DNA from: Bilophila wadsworthia ATCC 49260
GTDB taxonomy: Bacteria; Desulfobacterota; Desulfovibrionia; Desulfovibrionales; Desulfovibrionaceae
Reading direction: 5' to 3'
Length of the DNA: 33,325 nt
NCBI RefSeq assembly: GCF_000701705.1
Contig: NZ_JNJP01000045.1
Coordinates: 1-33,325 of the forward strand
The position numbers were made by a program, and so were the translations under genes. The first letter of the stretch is position 1, and every line of letters begins with the position of its first letter. Positions 7,924 through 16,109 of the stretch are shown here, one piece after another. Below the pieces are notes generated by a model that did no database searches, had not been told where the DNA came from, and saw only the letters and a list, made by a program, of their open reading frames with translations.

Positions 7924-8682
7924 ATGCAGTATTTGACGGAACAGGACTTGATGGCCCGTTGCGGCCTGGGACAGGGCGTGGAACTGCATCTTTCCCCGGA
8001 GGAACGTCTGACGCCTTCCGCGCAGGAGCTGGTGAACAACAGGAAGATACGGATTCTCATCGTATCCGGCGACGGCCGCGTCGCCCGTGAGGACGGCAAG
8101 GCCGTGCATCCGTTGGCGACCGAGGAGCGTCCCTTCGCCAAGGTCGAAAAGACCGAAGCGCAGACCCATCTGAACGGCACGGAAATGGTGACCAAGGAGC
8201 ATCCTCGGATTTGGTTCCGGGGCAAGGTGGATTCCGCCATTGCCGCCGCTATCCTTGTCCAGACGCAGTTGCAGCCCGTGCTGGCGCCGGAGTTGCAGGG
8301 CTTACTGGCGGATCTGCGTTCGTGGCTCGGGTGGGCCATGCGTTGCGAAGTGCTGGATGAAGCCGTGCCCGTATTGAGCATGGGGCCGTTTTCGCGGGAA
8401 GCTGTGCGGCGGTTGGCTTGCCATCCTGAGGAGCTTGGATTGGAACCGCTGTGTCCCGATGCGGCGGAAGGTTCCATTTTTACCTTACTCAATTGGTTGC
8501 GGGCGATCATCCGTGAAACGGAAGTGGCGGCTGCATTCGCTTTCCGCAAGCAGGACGGCACATTGGAGCGCCCGGATATTTTGGAGCTTTTAGACGGGCT
8601 GAGCAACGCGGTTTACGCGTTCATGCTGTTGGTGAAGGCGGGCGACAGGGGCTTGGGAGCCATACAAGCCGCGCGGGGATAG
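7924..8682 (+). CDS. eutT: Ethanolamine cobalamin adenosyltransferase, Cys-motif-free type
   Basis: EutT adenosylates cob(I)alamin with ATP to give the adenosylcobalamin used by EutBC. The 252-residue product matches enterobacterial EutT along its length: LTEQDL...VELHLSPEERLTPSAQEL at the N terminus, THLNGTEMVTKEHPRIWFRGKVDS (around residues 80-105), LADLRSWLGWAMRCE, LLNWLRAIIRETEVAAAFAF and RPDILELLDGLSNAVYAFMLL. The ATG at 7924 gives the homologous start (MQYLTEQDL); an upstream ATG 14 codons earlier lacks a good ribosome-binding site. The segment that in enterobacterial EutT carries the HX11CCX2C metal site is shortened and has no cysteine here, as reported for the metal-independent EutT class of Listeria and relatives. 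It is followed 3 nt later by eutA. Confidence 0.9.
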   Translation: MQYLTEQDLMARCGLGQGVELHLSPEERLTPSAQELVNNRKIRILIVSGDGRVAREDGKAVHPLATEERPFAKVEKTEAQTHLNGTEMVTKEHPRIWFRGKVDSAIAAAILVQTQLQPVLAPELQGLLADLRSWLGWAMRCEVLDEAVPVLSMGPFSREAVRRLACHPEELGLEPLCPDAAEGSIFTLLNWLRAIIRETEVAAAFAFRKQDGTLERPDILELLDGLSNAVYAFMLLVKAGDRGLGAIQAARG

Positions 8683-8685
8683 GCA

Positions 8686-10101
8686 ATGGACAGCAAGCAA
8701 ATCCTCAGCGTCGGCATTGATATCGGAACGAGTACGTCGCAGCTTGTTTTCTCCCGCCTGGAATTGCGCAACAGGGCGGCAGCCTGTCAGATTCCGCGTT
8801 TTGAAATCACGGATCGCCGGATCGTTTGGCAGAGCCCGGTGGCCTTCACGCCGCTCACGGACGTGGACACGCTGGACGAGGCGGCGCTCGATGCCCTTAT
8901 CCGGGGCTGGTATGCGGAAGCGGGCGTGCGACCGGAAGATGTGGAAACGGGCGCGGTCATTGTGACGGGCGAGAGCCTCAAAACCGTGAACGCCCGGCGC
9001 ACGGTCATGCGTCTGGCGGACAGCCTCGGGGATTTTGTCGTGGCCTCGGCGGGTCCGCATCTGGAATCCGTCATTGCGGGACGGGGCGCGGGTGCGGCGG
9101 CGCTTTCCGAGGCGCGGCGCGGTACGGTCCTGAACATCGACATCGGCGGCGGGACATCCAACTATGCGGTATTCCGCGCCGGTCGGGTCATTGATACGGC
9201 TTGCCTCAACATGGGCGGGCGTCTGGCCGAAACCGACGGGCACGGCTGGATCACCCGCGTCCGCAAGCCGCTTCTTCCCGTTCTCGAAGAGTTGTACGGT
9301 TCCCGTGCGCCTGAAACCCTTGGCCCTGACGATATTCCCGCTATAGCGGACCGCATGGCCGGGTTGATCTGGCAGGTACTGGCTGACGAGCGTTCCCCGC
9401 TGGCGGATCGGCTGCTCCAGACGCCGCCGCTGAAAATGTGGCGTTATGATGCGGTGACGCTGTCGGGCGGGGTCGGGGCGTGCTGTGCCGAACCGGAGGC
9501 CGATCCGTTCCGGTTCCGGGATCTGGGGCCGTCGCTGGCCCGCGCCATAGTGCGCCACCCCGGTTTTGCGGCTTTGCCCCTCCTGCCCCCCTCCCAGACG
9601 GTGCGGGCTACGGTGATCGGTGCAGGCTCATGGATGCTTTCGCTTTCCGGCGCGACGGTCTGGGCTGATGACGCCCTGTTGCCGATGCGTAATCTTCCCG
9701 TGGTATTCCCGTGGCTGGACTGGCACGCCGGGCTGACGCCCGCCGCAGTGGAAACGGCGATTGGGGATGCCATGCGGCGTATGGACCTTGGCGATGCGGA
9801 TCGTTTTGTCGTGGGGCTTCCCGCTGGGATGCCTGTTGCCTACGCCACCGTGTGTCTGCTGGTCGAAGCGCTCGCCGGTTTTTGGAGCCGCCGCCCGGAA
9901 GGGCAGCCCGTGTTAGTGGCACTCGCGGAGGACATGGGCAAGGTGCTCGGCATGGAGCTGCGCCCGCGTCTCAGCGGGCGTCCTCTGGTGGTGCTTGATG
10001 AATTGAAGCTGGCCGACGGCGATTATCTGGACATGGGCAAGCCGCTGTATCAGGGCGGCGTCGTACCCGTCACCATCAAATCATTGGCCTTTTCCGGCTG
10101 A
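8686..10101 (+). CDS. eutA: Ethanolamine ammonia-lyase reactivating factor
   Basis: EutA is an ATP-dependent chaperone of the actin/Hsp70-like ATPase fold that releases damaged cobalamin from inactivated EutBC. The 471-residue product has the expected length. VGIDIGTSTSQLVFSRLEL (residues 9-27) is the first phosphate loop and LNIDIGGGTSNYAVF (about 148-162) the second. A GGGGA ribosome-binding site lies 6 nt before the ATG, and the start is only 3 nt after the eutT stop, so the two are co-transcribed and probably translationally coupled. The pairing of adenosyltransferase and reactivase suggests a cofactor-maintenance unit placed after the lyase genes. Confidence 0.93.
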   Translation: MDSKQILSVGIDIGTSTSQLVFSRLELRNRAAACQIPRFEITDRRIVWQSPVAFTPLTDVDTLDEAALDALIRGWYAEAGVRPEDVETGAVIVTGESLKTVNARRTVMRLADSLGDFVVASAGPHLESVIAGRGAGAAALSEARRGTVLNIDIGGGTSNYAVFRAGRVIDTACLNMGGRLAETDGHGWITRVRKPLLPVLEELYGSRAPETLGPDDIPAIADRMAGLIWQVLADERSPLADRLLQTPPLKMWRYDAVTLSGGVGACCAEPEADPFRFRDLGPSLARAIVRHPGFAALPLLPPSQTVRATVIGAGSWMLSLSGATVWADDALLPMRNLPVVFPWLDWHAGLTPAAVETAIGDAMRRMDLGDADRFVVGLPAGMPVAYATVCLLVEALAGFWSRRPEGQPVLVALAEDMGKVLGMELRPRLSGRPLVVLDELKLADGDYLDMGKPLYQGGVVPVTIKSLAFSG

Positions 10102-10119
10102 TCAGCAAAGCCCGACGCC

Positions 10120-10467
10120 ATGAACGACAACGGATTTCTGTACAATCTTGAACGGGCGCAGGCAGGTCCGGTGGATGAGGAGGCGCTTGCCCGCAAGATG
10201 GCGGCCCGTACCGCCCGTGTGGCCCGCGCGCACGAATCCGTATTCACGGAGGCGAACGGCTGGTCCGGGCAATTTCCGGGGACGCCGGGATATTACTATT
10301 TTGCGGACAGCGACGAAGGCCAGTATGTCATCGTCGAGGCGATCGGCGAAGATGGGGGCTTGGAGATTTACTACAGCGGCAGTGAGATAGCCTTTCCGCC
10401 GGAGGGCATGGACGGCAAATGGAAGCCCGTTCCCGTGCCTTGCGAGTGTTTGCGGGAGAGAGGCTGA
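10120..10467 (+). CDS. Uncharacterised 115-aa protein at the end of the eut cluster
   Basis: I do not recognise this family. The 115-residue product begins with a charged helical segment (residues about 5-45, DEEALARKMAARTARVARAH), followed by a Gly/Tyr-rich part (GTPGYYYFADSDEGQYVIVEA) and a Pro-rich end with CEC near the C terminus (VPCECLRERG). It has no signal peptide or membrane segment. It starts 18 nt after eutA on the same strand with GC-rich codon use like its neighbours, so it is probably the last gene of the unit. The ribosome-binding site is weak. It matches none of the standard eut genes I know. Between its stop and 10588 I see only weak inverted repeats and no clear terminator. 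Confidence 0.6.
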   Translation: MNDNGFLYNLERAQAGPVDEEALARKMAARTARVARAHESVFTEANGWSGQFPGTPGYYYFADSDEGQYVIVEAIGEDGGLEIYYSGSEIAFPPEGMDGKWKPVPVPCECLRERG

Positions 10468-10588
10468 GGAGGAAGAAGCCTTTAGGAAGGGAACCGCGCT
10501 GCCGTCGCAGGCTAGGAATATCCGCAACAGCGCTCGGCGGTTAGAGACGTTTCCGCCCGTTTTTGGGCTCTTCCTTTCCGTTTCCCCT

Positions 10589-11005
10589 TCATTTTTCCAA
10601 CGGTTCTGAACGGCTGGAAAGCTGTTCGCTGGGAACCCGTTTTTTACGTCTTTGAGTTAAACGATAGCTTTCCATGAGCAGATCGCGGAGTTCCTTTTCG
10701 GCGAAGCCGCTTTCCAGAAGGATCGTGATCCAGTGCTTCTTGTTCATATGGTACGCGGGCAGGATCCCCGGATCGCCGTATAGCAGCATGTCCAGCACTT
10801 GGGCACTCTTCACATTGATGATTTCGACGTTTCCTTTCCCAGGCAGCCCCAGCTTGGATAGGGGCACGCTCATCACAATGCCGTACCATTTCCCGTTATC
10901 CGCATGTCTCAATACGGCATATTCCGGCTCTTGAGGCCACGGGTAGTCCGGTTCCGTGCCGAATGTGGCCTTTACGTACGCGAACAATTCGTCTCGGGTA
11001 GGCAT
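10589..11005 (-). CDS. MmcQ/YjbR family protein
   Basis: A 138-residue cytoplasmic protein of the MmcQ/YjbR (DUF419) family, a small fold that resembles a DNA-binding cyclotide-like domain but has no firmly established role. Family features are the N-terminal helix MPTRDELFAYVKATFGTEPDYPW, then PEYAVLRHADNGKWYGIVMSVP, VEIINVK and the C-terminal GILPAYHMNKKHWITILLESGFAEKELRDLLMESYRLT. The ATG at 11003-11005 is chosen because GGAG precedes it by 5 nt and the protein family begins there; an earlier ATG 21 codons upstream is inside weakly coding sequence. The tail after residue 120 is Arg/Ser-rich. It stands alone between the eut and efflux operons. Confidence 0.8.
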   Translation of the reverse strand: MPTRDELFAYVKATFGTEPDYPWPQEPEYAVLRHADNGKWYGIVMSVPLSKLGLPGKGNVEIINVKSAQVLDMLLYGDPGILPAYHMNKKHWITILLESGFAEKELRDLLMESYRLTQRRKKRVPSEQLSSRSEPLEK

Positions 11006-11129
11006 AAACGCTCCCATGTGCGGGTGTGTTTTGAGTTTGCGCATGTTGGTAATGGGGAAAACCGTCAACGAGGTTTCGACAGGCGCGGACGTTTTTGGAG
11101 AGGGAGAGACGGGCGCAAGCCGACTCTAT

Positions 11130-11180
11130 AAATTGGGGGAAGGGAAATTTCTTTCAGAAAAATTTCCCTACCCCCAATTT
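11130..11180 (-). terminator. Terminator of the ECF-macAB-tolC operon
   Basis: A 21-nt inverted repeat (arms 11130-11150 and 11160-11180, one mismatch) lies 27 nt beyond the stop of the last small ORF of the efflux operon. Both flanks are A/T-rich (AAATT...AATTTTTT), so it can terminate in either direction. The 202-nt gap 11006-11207 holds nothing else I can support. Confidence 0.75.
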
Positions 11181-11207
11181 TTTATACCTGTTCAAAGAGG
11201 ATGGGGG

Positions 11208-11453
11208 TTACTCTTCCACCGACGCCTCGGCCTTTTCGATCTCCTGTTGGATGAATGCCGCGAGATCGGCGGGTTTCTCGCCCTCGAACCAGGCGACCCA
11301 GAGGGAGGCGTTTTCGTTATAGTCCTTCAGCGACTCATAAAAGCCCACGGCGCGTTGCGAAGCCACGGCATAGCGCAGCTCGGGGTGGTTGGTTTCGAAG
11401 ACCCGTTCGGCGTCCTCAAACGGCGCCTTATTGATTTCTTTGACTTGGAACAT
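11208..11453 (-). CDS. Uncharacterised 81-aa protein, last gene of the efflux operon
   Basis: The product (MFQVKEINKAPFEDAERVFETNH...) is a small, acidic, soluble-looking protein without signal or membrane segment, rich in Glu and Ala and ending EIEKAEASVEE. I do not recognise the family. The ATG at 11451-11453 has GGAG 7 nt upstream; an ATG four codons earlier has no ribosome-binding site. It overlaps the 3' end of the TolC-type gene by 26 nt in another frame, which implies coupled translation and a link to the pump. The operon terminator follows at once. Confidence 0.65.
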   Translation of the reverse strand: MFQVKEINKAPFEDAERVFETNHPELRYAVASQRAVGFYESLKDYNENASLWVAWFEGEKPADLAAFIQQEIEKAEASVEE

Positions 11454-12864
11454 GTGTTTCTCCATTGGTGGACGTGTGCCCCTGTGTAGCCTTTCCGCCA
11501 GACGGCGGCAAGATGCGTTCGTAACGCCCGCCCATCGCTTTGTAGATCTGGTTCTCGTACCGGATGACCCGGTATTTCGCTTCCAGCGCCGAAAGCATGG
11601 AGTTGTCCGCCGTATTCAGGGCGTCCAGATAATCCTTGAGCTCGGCGGCACCGAGATCGTAGCGGGTCTGGTAGTACTCTCCGATGCGCACGTCCTTCTG
11701 GTGTTTCGACAGGGTGTTTTCCAGCGAGCGCTGCGCGTTGGCGTAACTGAAATAGGCTGTGTCCACCTCGTTCAGCGCCGACGTTACGGCCTGCGTGAAA
11801 TCCAGTTTCGCCGATTCGAAATCCGCTTCGGAAATCTTGATGTTCCAGCGGATGGTGTTCCATTGCAGGAACGGGAAGCTGACGCGCACCGTACCTGCGA
11901 GCAGGGGCAGGTCAAAGACCTTGCTTGAGGTTGAGGATGAGGTGCCGAGCGTCGAGCCGATGGAGATCGTCGGGTACCAGCTTGCGCGGTCCGACTCCAG
12001 CGTCTTGAAGGCGCTTTGCAGGCGGGCTTCCGAGGCCCGGATGTCCGGACGCGCGGAGAGGGCCGCCACGGGCACGTCGAGATCCACCCCGACCGTGGGG
12101 TAGGACATCAGGTCGGCATTGCCGATGGCCGGGTTCTCACCGGGGCGGATATTGAGCAAATCCCGGAGCGTCTGGCGGGCCACATTCTGCCGATCTTGCA
12201 GATCAAGCAGGCTGTTGCGGGCTGAAAGCAGGGATTGCTGCGCCTGCAGGGGCTCCACGGAAGCCACCTTGCCGAATTCGTACTTGGCTTCAATGAGGCG
12301 GAGCAGCTCCTGGTAGCGCTTGACGCTGGCGTCCATGACCTTGATGGATTCGTCAAGGTATTTCAGCTCGAAATAGGTGTCCGCCACGCTGTTGACGAGG
12401 GCCAGCCGTGCGGCTTCCCGGTCTTCCATCGTGGCCTTGTATTCCCATTCCTGCGCGTTGGCGGCGTTGCGGAGCTTCTGCCACAGGTCGACCTCGTAGC
12501 TCACCCCGAATTCGGTCTGGTACGAGCGCGCGGCGTTGCCGTTGTCGATGTTGTGGGACGCGGCGGCGGAAGCGTTCGCCGAAAACGAGGGTACAAGATC
12601 CGCAGAGAGCAGGCGTGCCTGATACAGCGCCCGGTTCACCTTGATGGCGCTCAGGGCGAGGTCTACGTTCCGCTCCAGCGCCAAAGCCACGATCCGGTCC
12701 AGATCCGCGTCGTGGTAGCCTTTCCACCATGCGGTGTTCAGGCTGTAGCTGGCGGCGACGTCCTCCGCCGGAAGCAGATCCGTTTTCAGGCTGCCCATCG
12801 GGTAGTTGGCACAGCCGCCGAGCCCGAGGACGAGCAGGGCGGCGAACAATCGTATGGCGTTCAT
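11428..12864 (-). CDS. TolC/NodT-family outer-membrane efflux lipoprotein
   Basis: A 478-residue outer-membrane factor for a tripartite pump. The N terminus has a lipoprotein signal with lipobox LGGC (Cys18 of MNAIRLFAALLVLGLGGCANYP), typical of the NodT/CusC/OprM type. The rest shows the internally repeated TolC pattern with long helices rich in Ala/Leu/Gln (for example SVEPLQAQQSLLSARNSLLDL and the second-half SALNEVDTAYFSYANAQRSL) and the AALSARPDIRASEARLQSA element characteristic of the family. ATGATG occurs at 12862-12867; I take the second ATG because GAGGG is 4 nt before it. It overlaps the macB stop. It presumably carries MacB substrates across the outer membrane. Confidence 0.92.
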   Translation of the reverse strand: MNAIRLFAALLVLGLGGCANYPMGSLKTDLLPAEDVAASYSLNTAWWKGYHDADLDRIVALALERNVDLALSAIKVNRALYQARLLSADLVPSFSANASAAASHNIDNGNAARSYQTEFGVSYEVDLWQKLRNAANAQEWEYKATMEDREAARLALVNSVADTYFELKYLDESIKVMDASVKRYQELLRLIEAKYEFGKVASVEPLQAQQSLLSARNSLLDLQDRQNVARQTLRDLLNIRPGENPAIGNADLMSYPTVGVDLDVPVAALSARPDIRASEARLQSAFKTLESDRASWYPTISIGSTLGTSSSTSSKVFDLPLLAGTVRVSFPFLQWNTIRWNIKISEADFESAKLDFTQAVTSALNEVDTAYFSYANAQRSLENTLSKHQKDVRIGEYYQTRYDLGAAELKDYLDALNTADNSMLSALEAKYRVIRYENQIYKAMGGRYERILPPSGGKATQGHTSTNGETHVPSQRNQ

Positions 12865-14804
12865 CATTCCCTCGAAAGCGCGTCGATAGGGTTGAGGCGG
12901 GAGGCGTTCCGCGCGGGCATGAATCCGAAGACGATGCCGATGGCCGACGAGCAGACCAGCGCCAGCAGCATGGAGCCGGCGGAATAGGACATGGCGAAGT
13001 TGGAGACGAGCAGATCGAAGACCACGCCGATGAGGTAGGACACCACGATGCCGAGCACCCCGCCGATGACGCAGATGAGCACCGCTTCGATGAGGAACTG
13101 CTCCATGATGTTGCCCTGTTTTGCGCCGATGGCCATGCGGAGCCCGATTTCCCGCGTGCGTTCCGTGACCGACACCAGCATGATGTTCATGACCCCGATG
13201 CCGCCCACGACCAGCGAGATGAGCGCGATGCCCGAAATGAGCAGGGCCATGGTCCCGGTGGTGCTCTCGATGGTCTTCTTGATGCTGTCCGTGTTCACGG
13301 TGAAGAAGTCCGTCTTGCCGTGGCGGGCCGTGAGCAGGGCGGTCAGGTTCTTTTCCGCCATGAGCGGCATGACGTTGTCCTTCACCTTGACGATGACAGA
13401 GGAAATGTGCCGCTGTCCGGTGATCTTGTTCATGACCGTGGTGTAGGGGGCCCACAGGTTGAGCGTGTCGGTGGGGCCGAACACGGAATCCTGCTTTTCG
13501 GCCACGGCGATGATTTCCAGCGGCTGTCGGTTGAACAGGAGCACCTGCCCCACCGGGTCGCCGCCGTTCGGGAACAGCTTCTTCCGGGTGTTGTCGTCGA
13601 TGACCACGTAGGAATGGTTCGCCCGTACGTCGTCCCTGTTGAAGAACCGGCCTTCGGCGGGCTTGAGCCCCTTGACGTCGAAATACTGCTCGCCCACGCC
13701 GCTGAGCTGGGCGTTCACCGTGATGTTGCGGTAGACGAGCGTTCCCGCCGCCGTGGTGTTGGGCGTGGCGCTGTCGATGTAGCTCTGCTTGCCGAGGACG
13801 TCGGAGTCCGCGACGGTGAGCGTCTTGACCTTGTCCGATTTACGGTCGCCGAAGCCTTGCCCGGGATAGACGTTGATGGTGTTCGTGCCCATCGAGCTGA
13901 TGTTGGCGATGATCTTTTCCTGCGACCCGCGCCCCAGCGCGACCACGGACACCACCGAGGCGATGCCGATGATGATGCCGAGCATGGTCAGCACGGACCG
14001 CATCTTGTGGGCGAGGATGGCCTGCACCGACATTTTGAACGCCTCGACGAACTGATCCTTGCGGAACAGGAAGGAGGCGCGGGGCGAGCGGGGGAGTTCG
14101 CGTTCCGGCGCGGGGACGAATTCCCGGCTCCGGGTGTCGGAAATGATCGAACCGTCCTTGATTTCGATGACCCGGCTGGCAAAGCCCGCGATGTGGTGGT
14201 CGTGGGTCACGACGATGATGGTGTGCCCCCGCCTGTTCAGCTCGGTGAGGATGTCCATGACGTTCTCGCCGCTTTTGGAGTCGAGCGCGCCGGTGGGTTC
14301 GTCGGCAAGGATGATGCTGCCGCCGTTCATGAGCGCCCGGGCGATGGAAACGCGCTGCTGCTGGCCGCCGGAAAGCTCGTTGGGCTTGTTCTCCAGCTTG
14401 TCCGGCAGGCCCAGATCCGCGAGCAGGGACTTGGCCCGGTCAAGGCGCGCCTTTTTGTCCACCCCGGAGTATACGGCGGGAAGGGCCACGTTTTCCGTGG
14501 CGGACAGCGTGGAGAGCAGGTTGTAGCGCTGGAAGATGAACCCGATGCGCTTCCCGCGCAGTTCCGCGAGCTCGTCGCTGTCCAGCGTGCCGATGTCCAC
14601 GCCGCCGATGCGGCAGACCCCGGAAGACTGGGTGTCGAGGCAGCCCAGGATGTTCATGAGCGTCGACTTGCCCGATCCGGACTGTCCGATGATGGCGACG
14701 AAATCGCCTTCCTCGATGGCAAAGGACATGTCCTTCAGCACATGGACGCGGTTTTGCCCGGTCCCGAAGAACTTGTTGATGCCTTCGGCTTCGATGATTT
14801 TCAT
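12864..14804 (-). CDS. macB: MacB-type ABC transporter, fused ATPase/permease
   Basis: MacB couples ATP hydrolysis to export of substrates collected in the periplasm (macrolides, peptides, toxins, siderophores in known members). The 646-residue product has an N-terminal ABC domain: Walker A GQSGSGKST (40-48), Q-loop FQRYNLLS (91-98), signature LSGGQQQR (144-151), Walker B ILADEP (165-170), H-loop THD. A first TM follows near residue 270 (MRSVLTMLGIIIGIASVVSVVAL), then a large periplasmic domain, then three C-terminal FtsX-type TM segments from about 520. It overlaps macA by 4 nt (ATGA) and the outer-membrane gene similarly, so the three parts are made together. Confidence 0.93.
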   Translation of the reverse strand: MKIIEAEGINKFFGTGQNRVHVLKDMSFAIEEGDFVAIIGQSGSGKSTLMNILGCLDTQSSGVCRIGGVDIGTLDSDELAELRGKRIGFIFQRYNLLSTLSATENVALPAVYSGVDKKARLDRAKSLLADLGLPDKLENKPNELSGGQQQRVSIARALMNGGSIILADEPTGALDSKSGENVMDILTELNRRGHTIIVVTHDHHIAGFASRVIEIKDGSIISDTRSREFVPAPERELPRSPRASFLFRKDQFVEAFKMSVQAILAHKMRSVLTMLGIIIGIASVVSVVALGRGSQEKIIANISSMGTNTINVYPGQGFGDRKSDKVKTLTVADSDVLGKQSYIDSATPNTTAAGTLVYRNITVNAQLSGVGEQYFDVKGLKPAEGRFFNRDDVRANHSYVVIDDNTRKKLFPNGGDPVGQVLLFNRQPLEIIAVAEKQDSVFGPTDTLNLWAPYTTVMNKITGQRHISSVIVKVKDNVMPLMAEKNLTALLTARHGKTDFFTVNTDSIKKTIESTTGTMALLISGIALISLVVGGIGVMNIMLVSVTERTREIGLRMAIGAKQGNIMEQFLIEAVLICVIGGVLGIVVSYLIGVVFDLLVSNFAMSYSAGSMLLALVCSSAIGIVFGFMPARNASRLNPIDALSRE

Positions 14805-16009
14805 AGCCGCGGTCCCCGGTGGCGCTGCTGGACTTGGGCGTCGCGTTCCTGTTGGGTGACCTGAGCGGTGATCACGGCGTCGCCTTCCTTGAGCCCGGAA
14901 AGGATCTGGATGTGGATGCCGTCGGCGATGCCGGTGGTTACTTCCCGGCGCTCAGGCTTGTCGCCGGGGCCGAGCACGCGCACGAACTTCTTGCCGTTGC
15001 GGGACTGGACGGCGATCACGGGGACGAGCAGGGCGTCCTTGACGTCCGCCACGGTGATCACGTTCTGGGTGGTCATGCCGATGCGCAACGGGCCTTCCTT
15101 GTTGTCGATAAGCGCTTTGCCGTAATAGTACACGGCATTGTTCGATGACGAAGAGGACGACGAGGAAGCGGAGCTGCCCGTCGACGAGGTGGTCTTGTAG
15201 CTGCCGTCCGTGAGCGTGGTCAGGCCGGGGTCGATGGACGTCAGGGTGGCCTTGTATTCCGTCTCGGGATTGGAAAGGATGGTATAGGTGATGGGCATAC
15301 CCGGCTTGACCGCCGTAATGTCGCCCTCGGAGATTTCGATCTTGATTTCCATCTTGTCCAGATCCGCGATCTGGACGATGGTGGGCGTGGTCTGATTGGC
15401 GTTGACGGTCTGGCCTTCGTCCACGGGCACGGAAACGATGGTCCCGTCGAGCGGCGCGGTGATGCGGGTGTAGCCGAGGTTGACCTCGTCCGTGTTCACG
15501 GCAATCCGGGCTTGCCGGATCTGCGATTCGAGTTCGGTCACTTCGGCCTTGGCGAGGGCATAGGCGTTCTCGGCGTCCTCGAGGCTTTCCTTGGAGGCCG
15601 CGTCGCGCTTCTTGAGCTGCATCTCACGGTCATACTTGGTTTTGGCGATCTTCAGGGCCACCTTTTTGGCGGCAAGCTGCGATTCATAGGACTGGAGCCG
15701 GGCCTTGTCCGTCTCAAGCTGGTTGAGCTGCGGCACGGAATCGATTTCGGCGATCAGATCGCCTTTCTTCACGTCCTGCCCGAGGACGACATGCAGCTTT
15801 TTGATCTGCCCGCCGACCTGTGCGCCCACGCTGACGAGCTGGACCGCGCCGACTTCGCCGGTGGCGTTGACGGTTCTGGTAATGTTTCCGATCGTCACGG
15901 GTTCCGTCAGATAGGCCATCCCGTCGCCCTGATCCATGCGGAGCACATACCACGCGGCGACCGCTGCGGCGACGGCAAGCGCCGCGATGAGGAACAATTT
16001 TTTTTTCAT
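14801..16009 (-). CDS. macA: MacA-type periplasmic adaptor (membrane fusion protein)
   Basis: A 402-residue adaptor linking MacB to the outer-membrane factor. It has an N-terminal membrane anchor (MKKKLFLIAALAVAAAVAAWYVL), a biotinyl-lipoyl-like half (GQIKKLHVVLGQDVKKGDLIAEID), a coiled-coil hairpin at about residues 95-180, the second lipoyl half (GYTRITAPLDGTIVSVPVDEGQTV) and a beta-barrel. Residues about 285-305 contain an unusual Ser-rich run (SSASSSSSSSSNN) inside the barrel region. The ATG at 16007-16009 is preferred; the codon before it is TTG. The ribosome-binding site is weak. A 100-nt gap separates it from the LTxxQ gene, with no clear terminator between. Confidence 0.92.
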   Translation of the reverse strand: MKKKLFLIAALAVAAAVAAWYVLRMDQGDGMAYLTEPVTIGNITRTVNATGEVGAVQLVSVGAQVGGQIKKLHVVLGQDVKKGDLIAEIDSVPQLNQLETDKARLQSYESQLAAKKVALKIAKTKYDREMQLKKRDAASKESLEDAENAYALAKAEVTELESQIRQARIAVNTDEVNLGYTRITAPLDGTIVSVPVDEGQTVNANQTTPTIVQIADLDKMEIKIEISEGDITAVKPGMPITYTILSNPETEYKATLTSIDPGLTTLTDGSYKTTSSTGSSASSSSSSSSNNAVYYYGKALIDNKEGPLRIGMTTQNVITVADVKDALLVPVIAVQSRNGKKFVRVLGPGDKPERREVTTGIADGIHIQILSGLKEGDAVITAQVTQQERDAQVQQRHRGPRL

Positions 16010-16109
16010 CAATCAATCCACTGTACGGCATTTCCGAAAGGGAAAGCCTGTTTTGTCGCCCGGCGGAACCGATGCGATGAGCGTTTTTTTGAAGCGCAGG
16101 GGGAGCGCA

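Noticed and set aside
7503..8606. 367-codon minus-strand frame opposite eutT
   Set aside because: It runs through a hairpin and intergenic repeat as well as eutT antisense, and has no coding signature.
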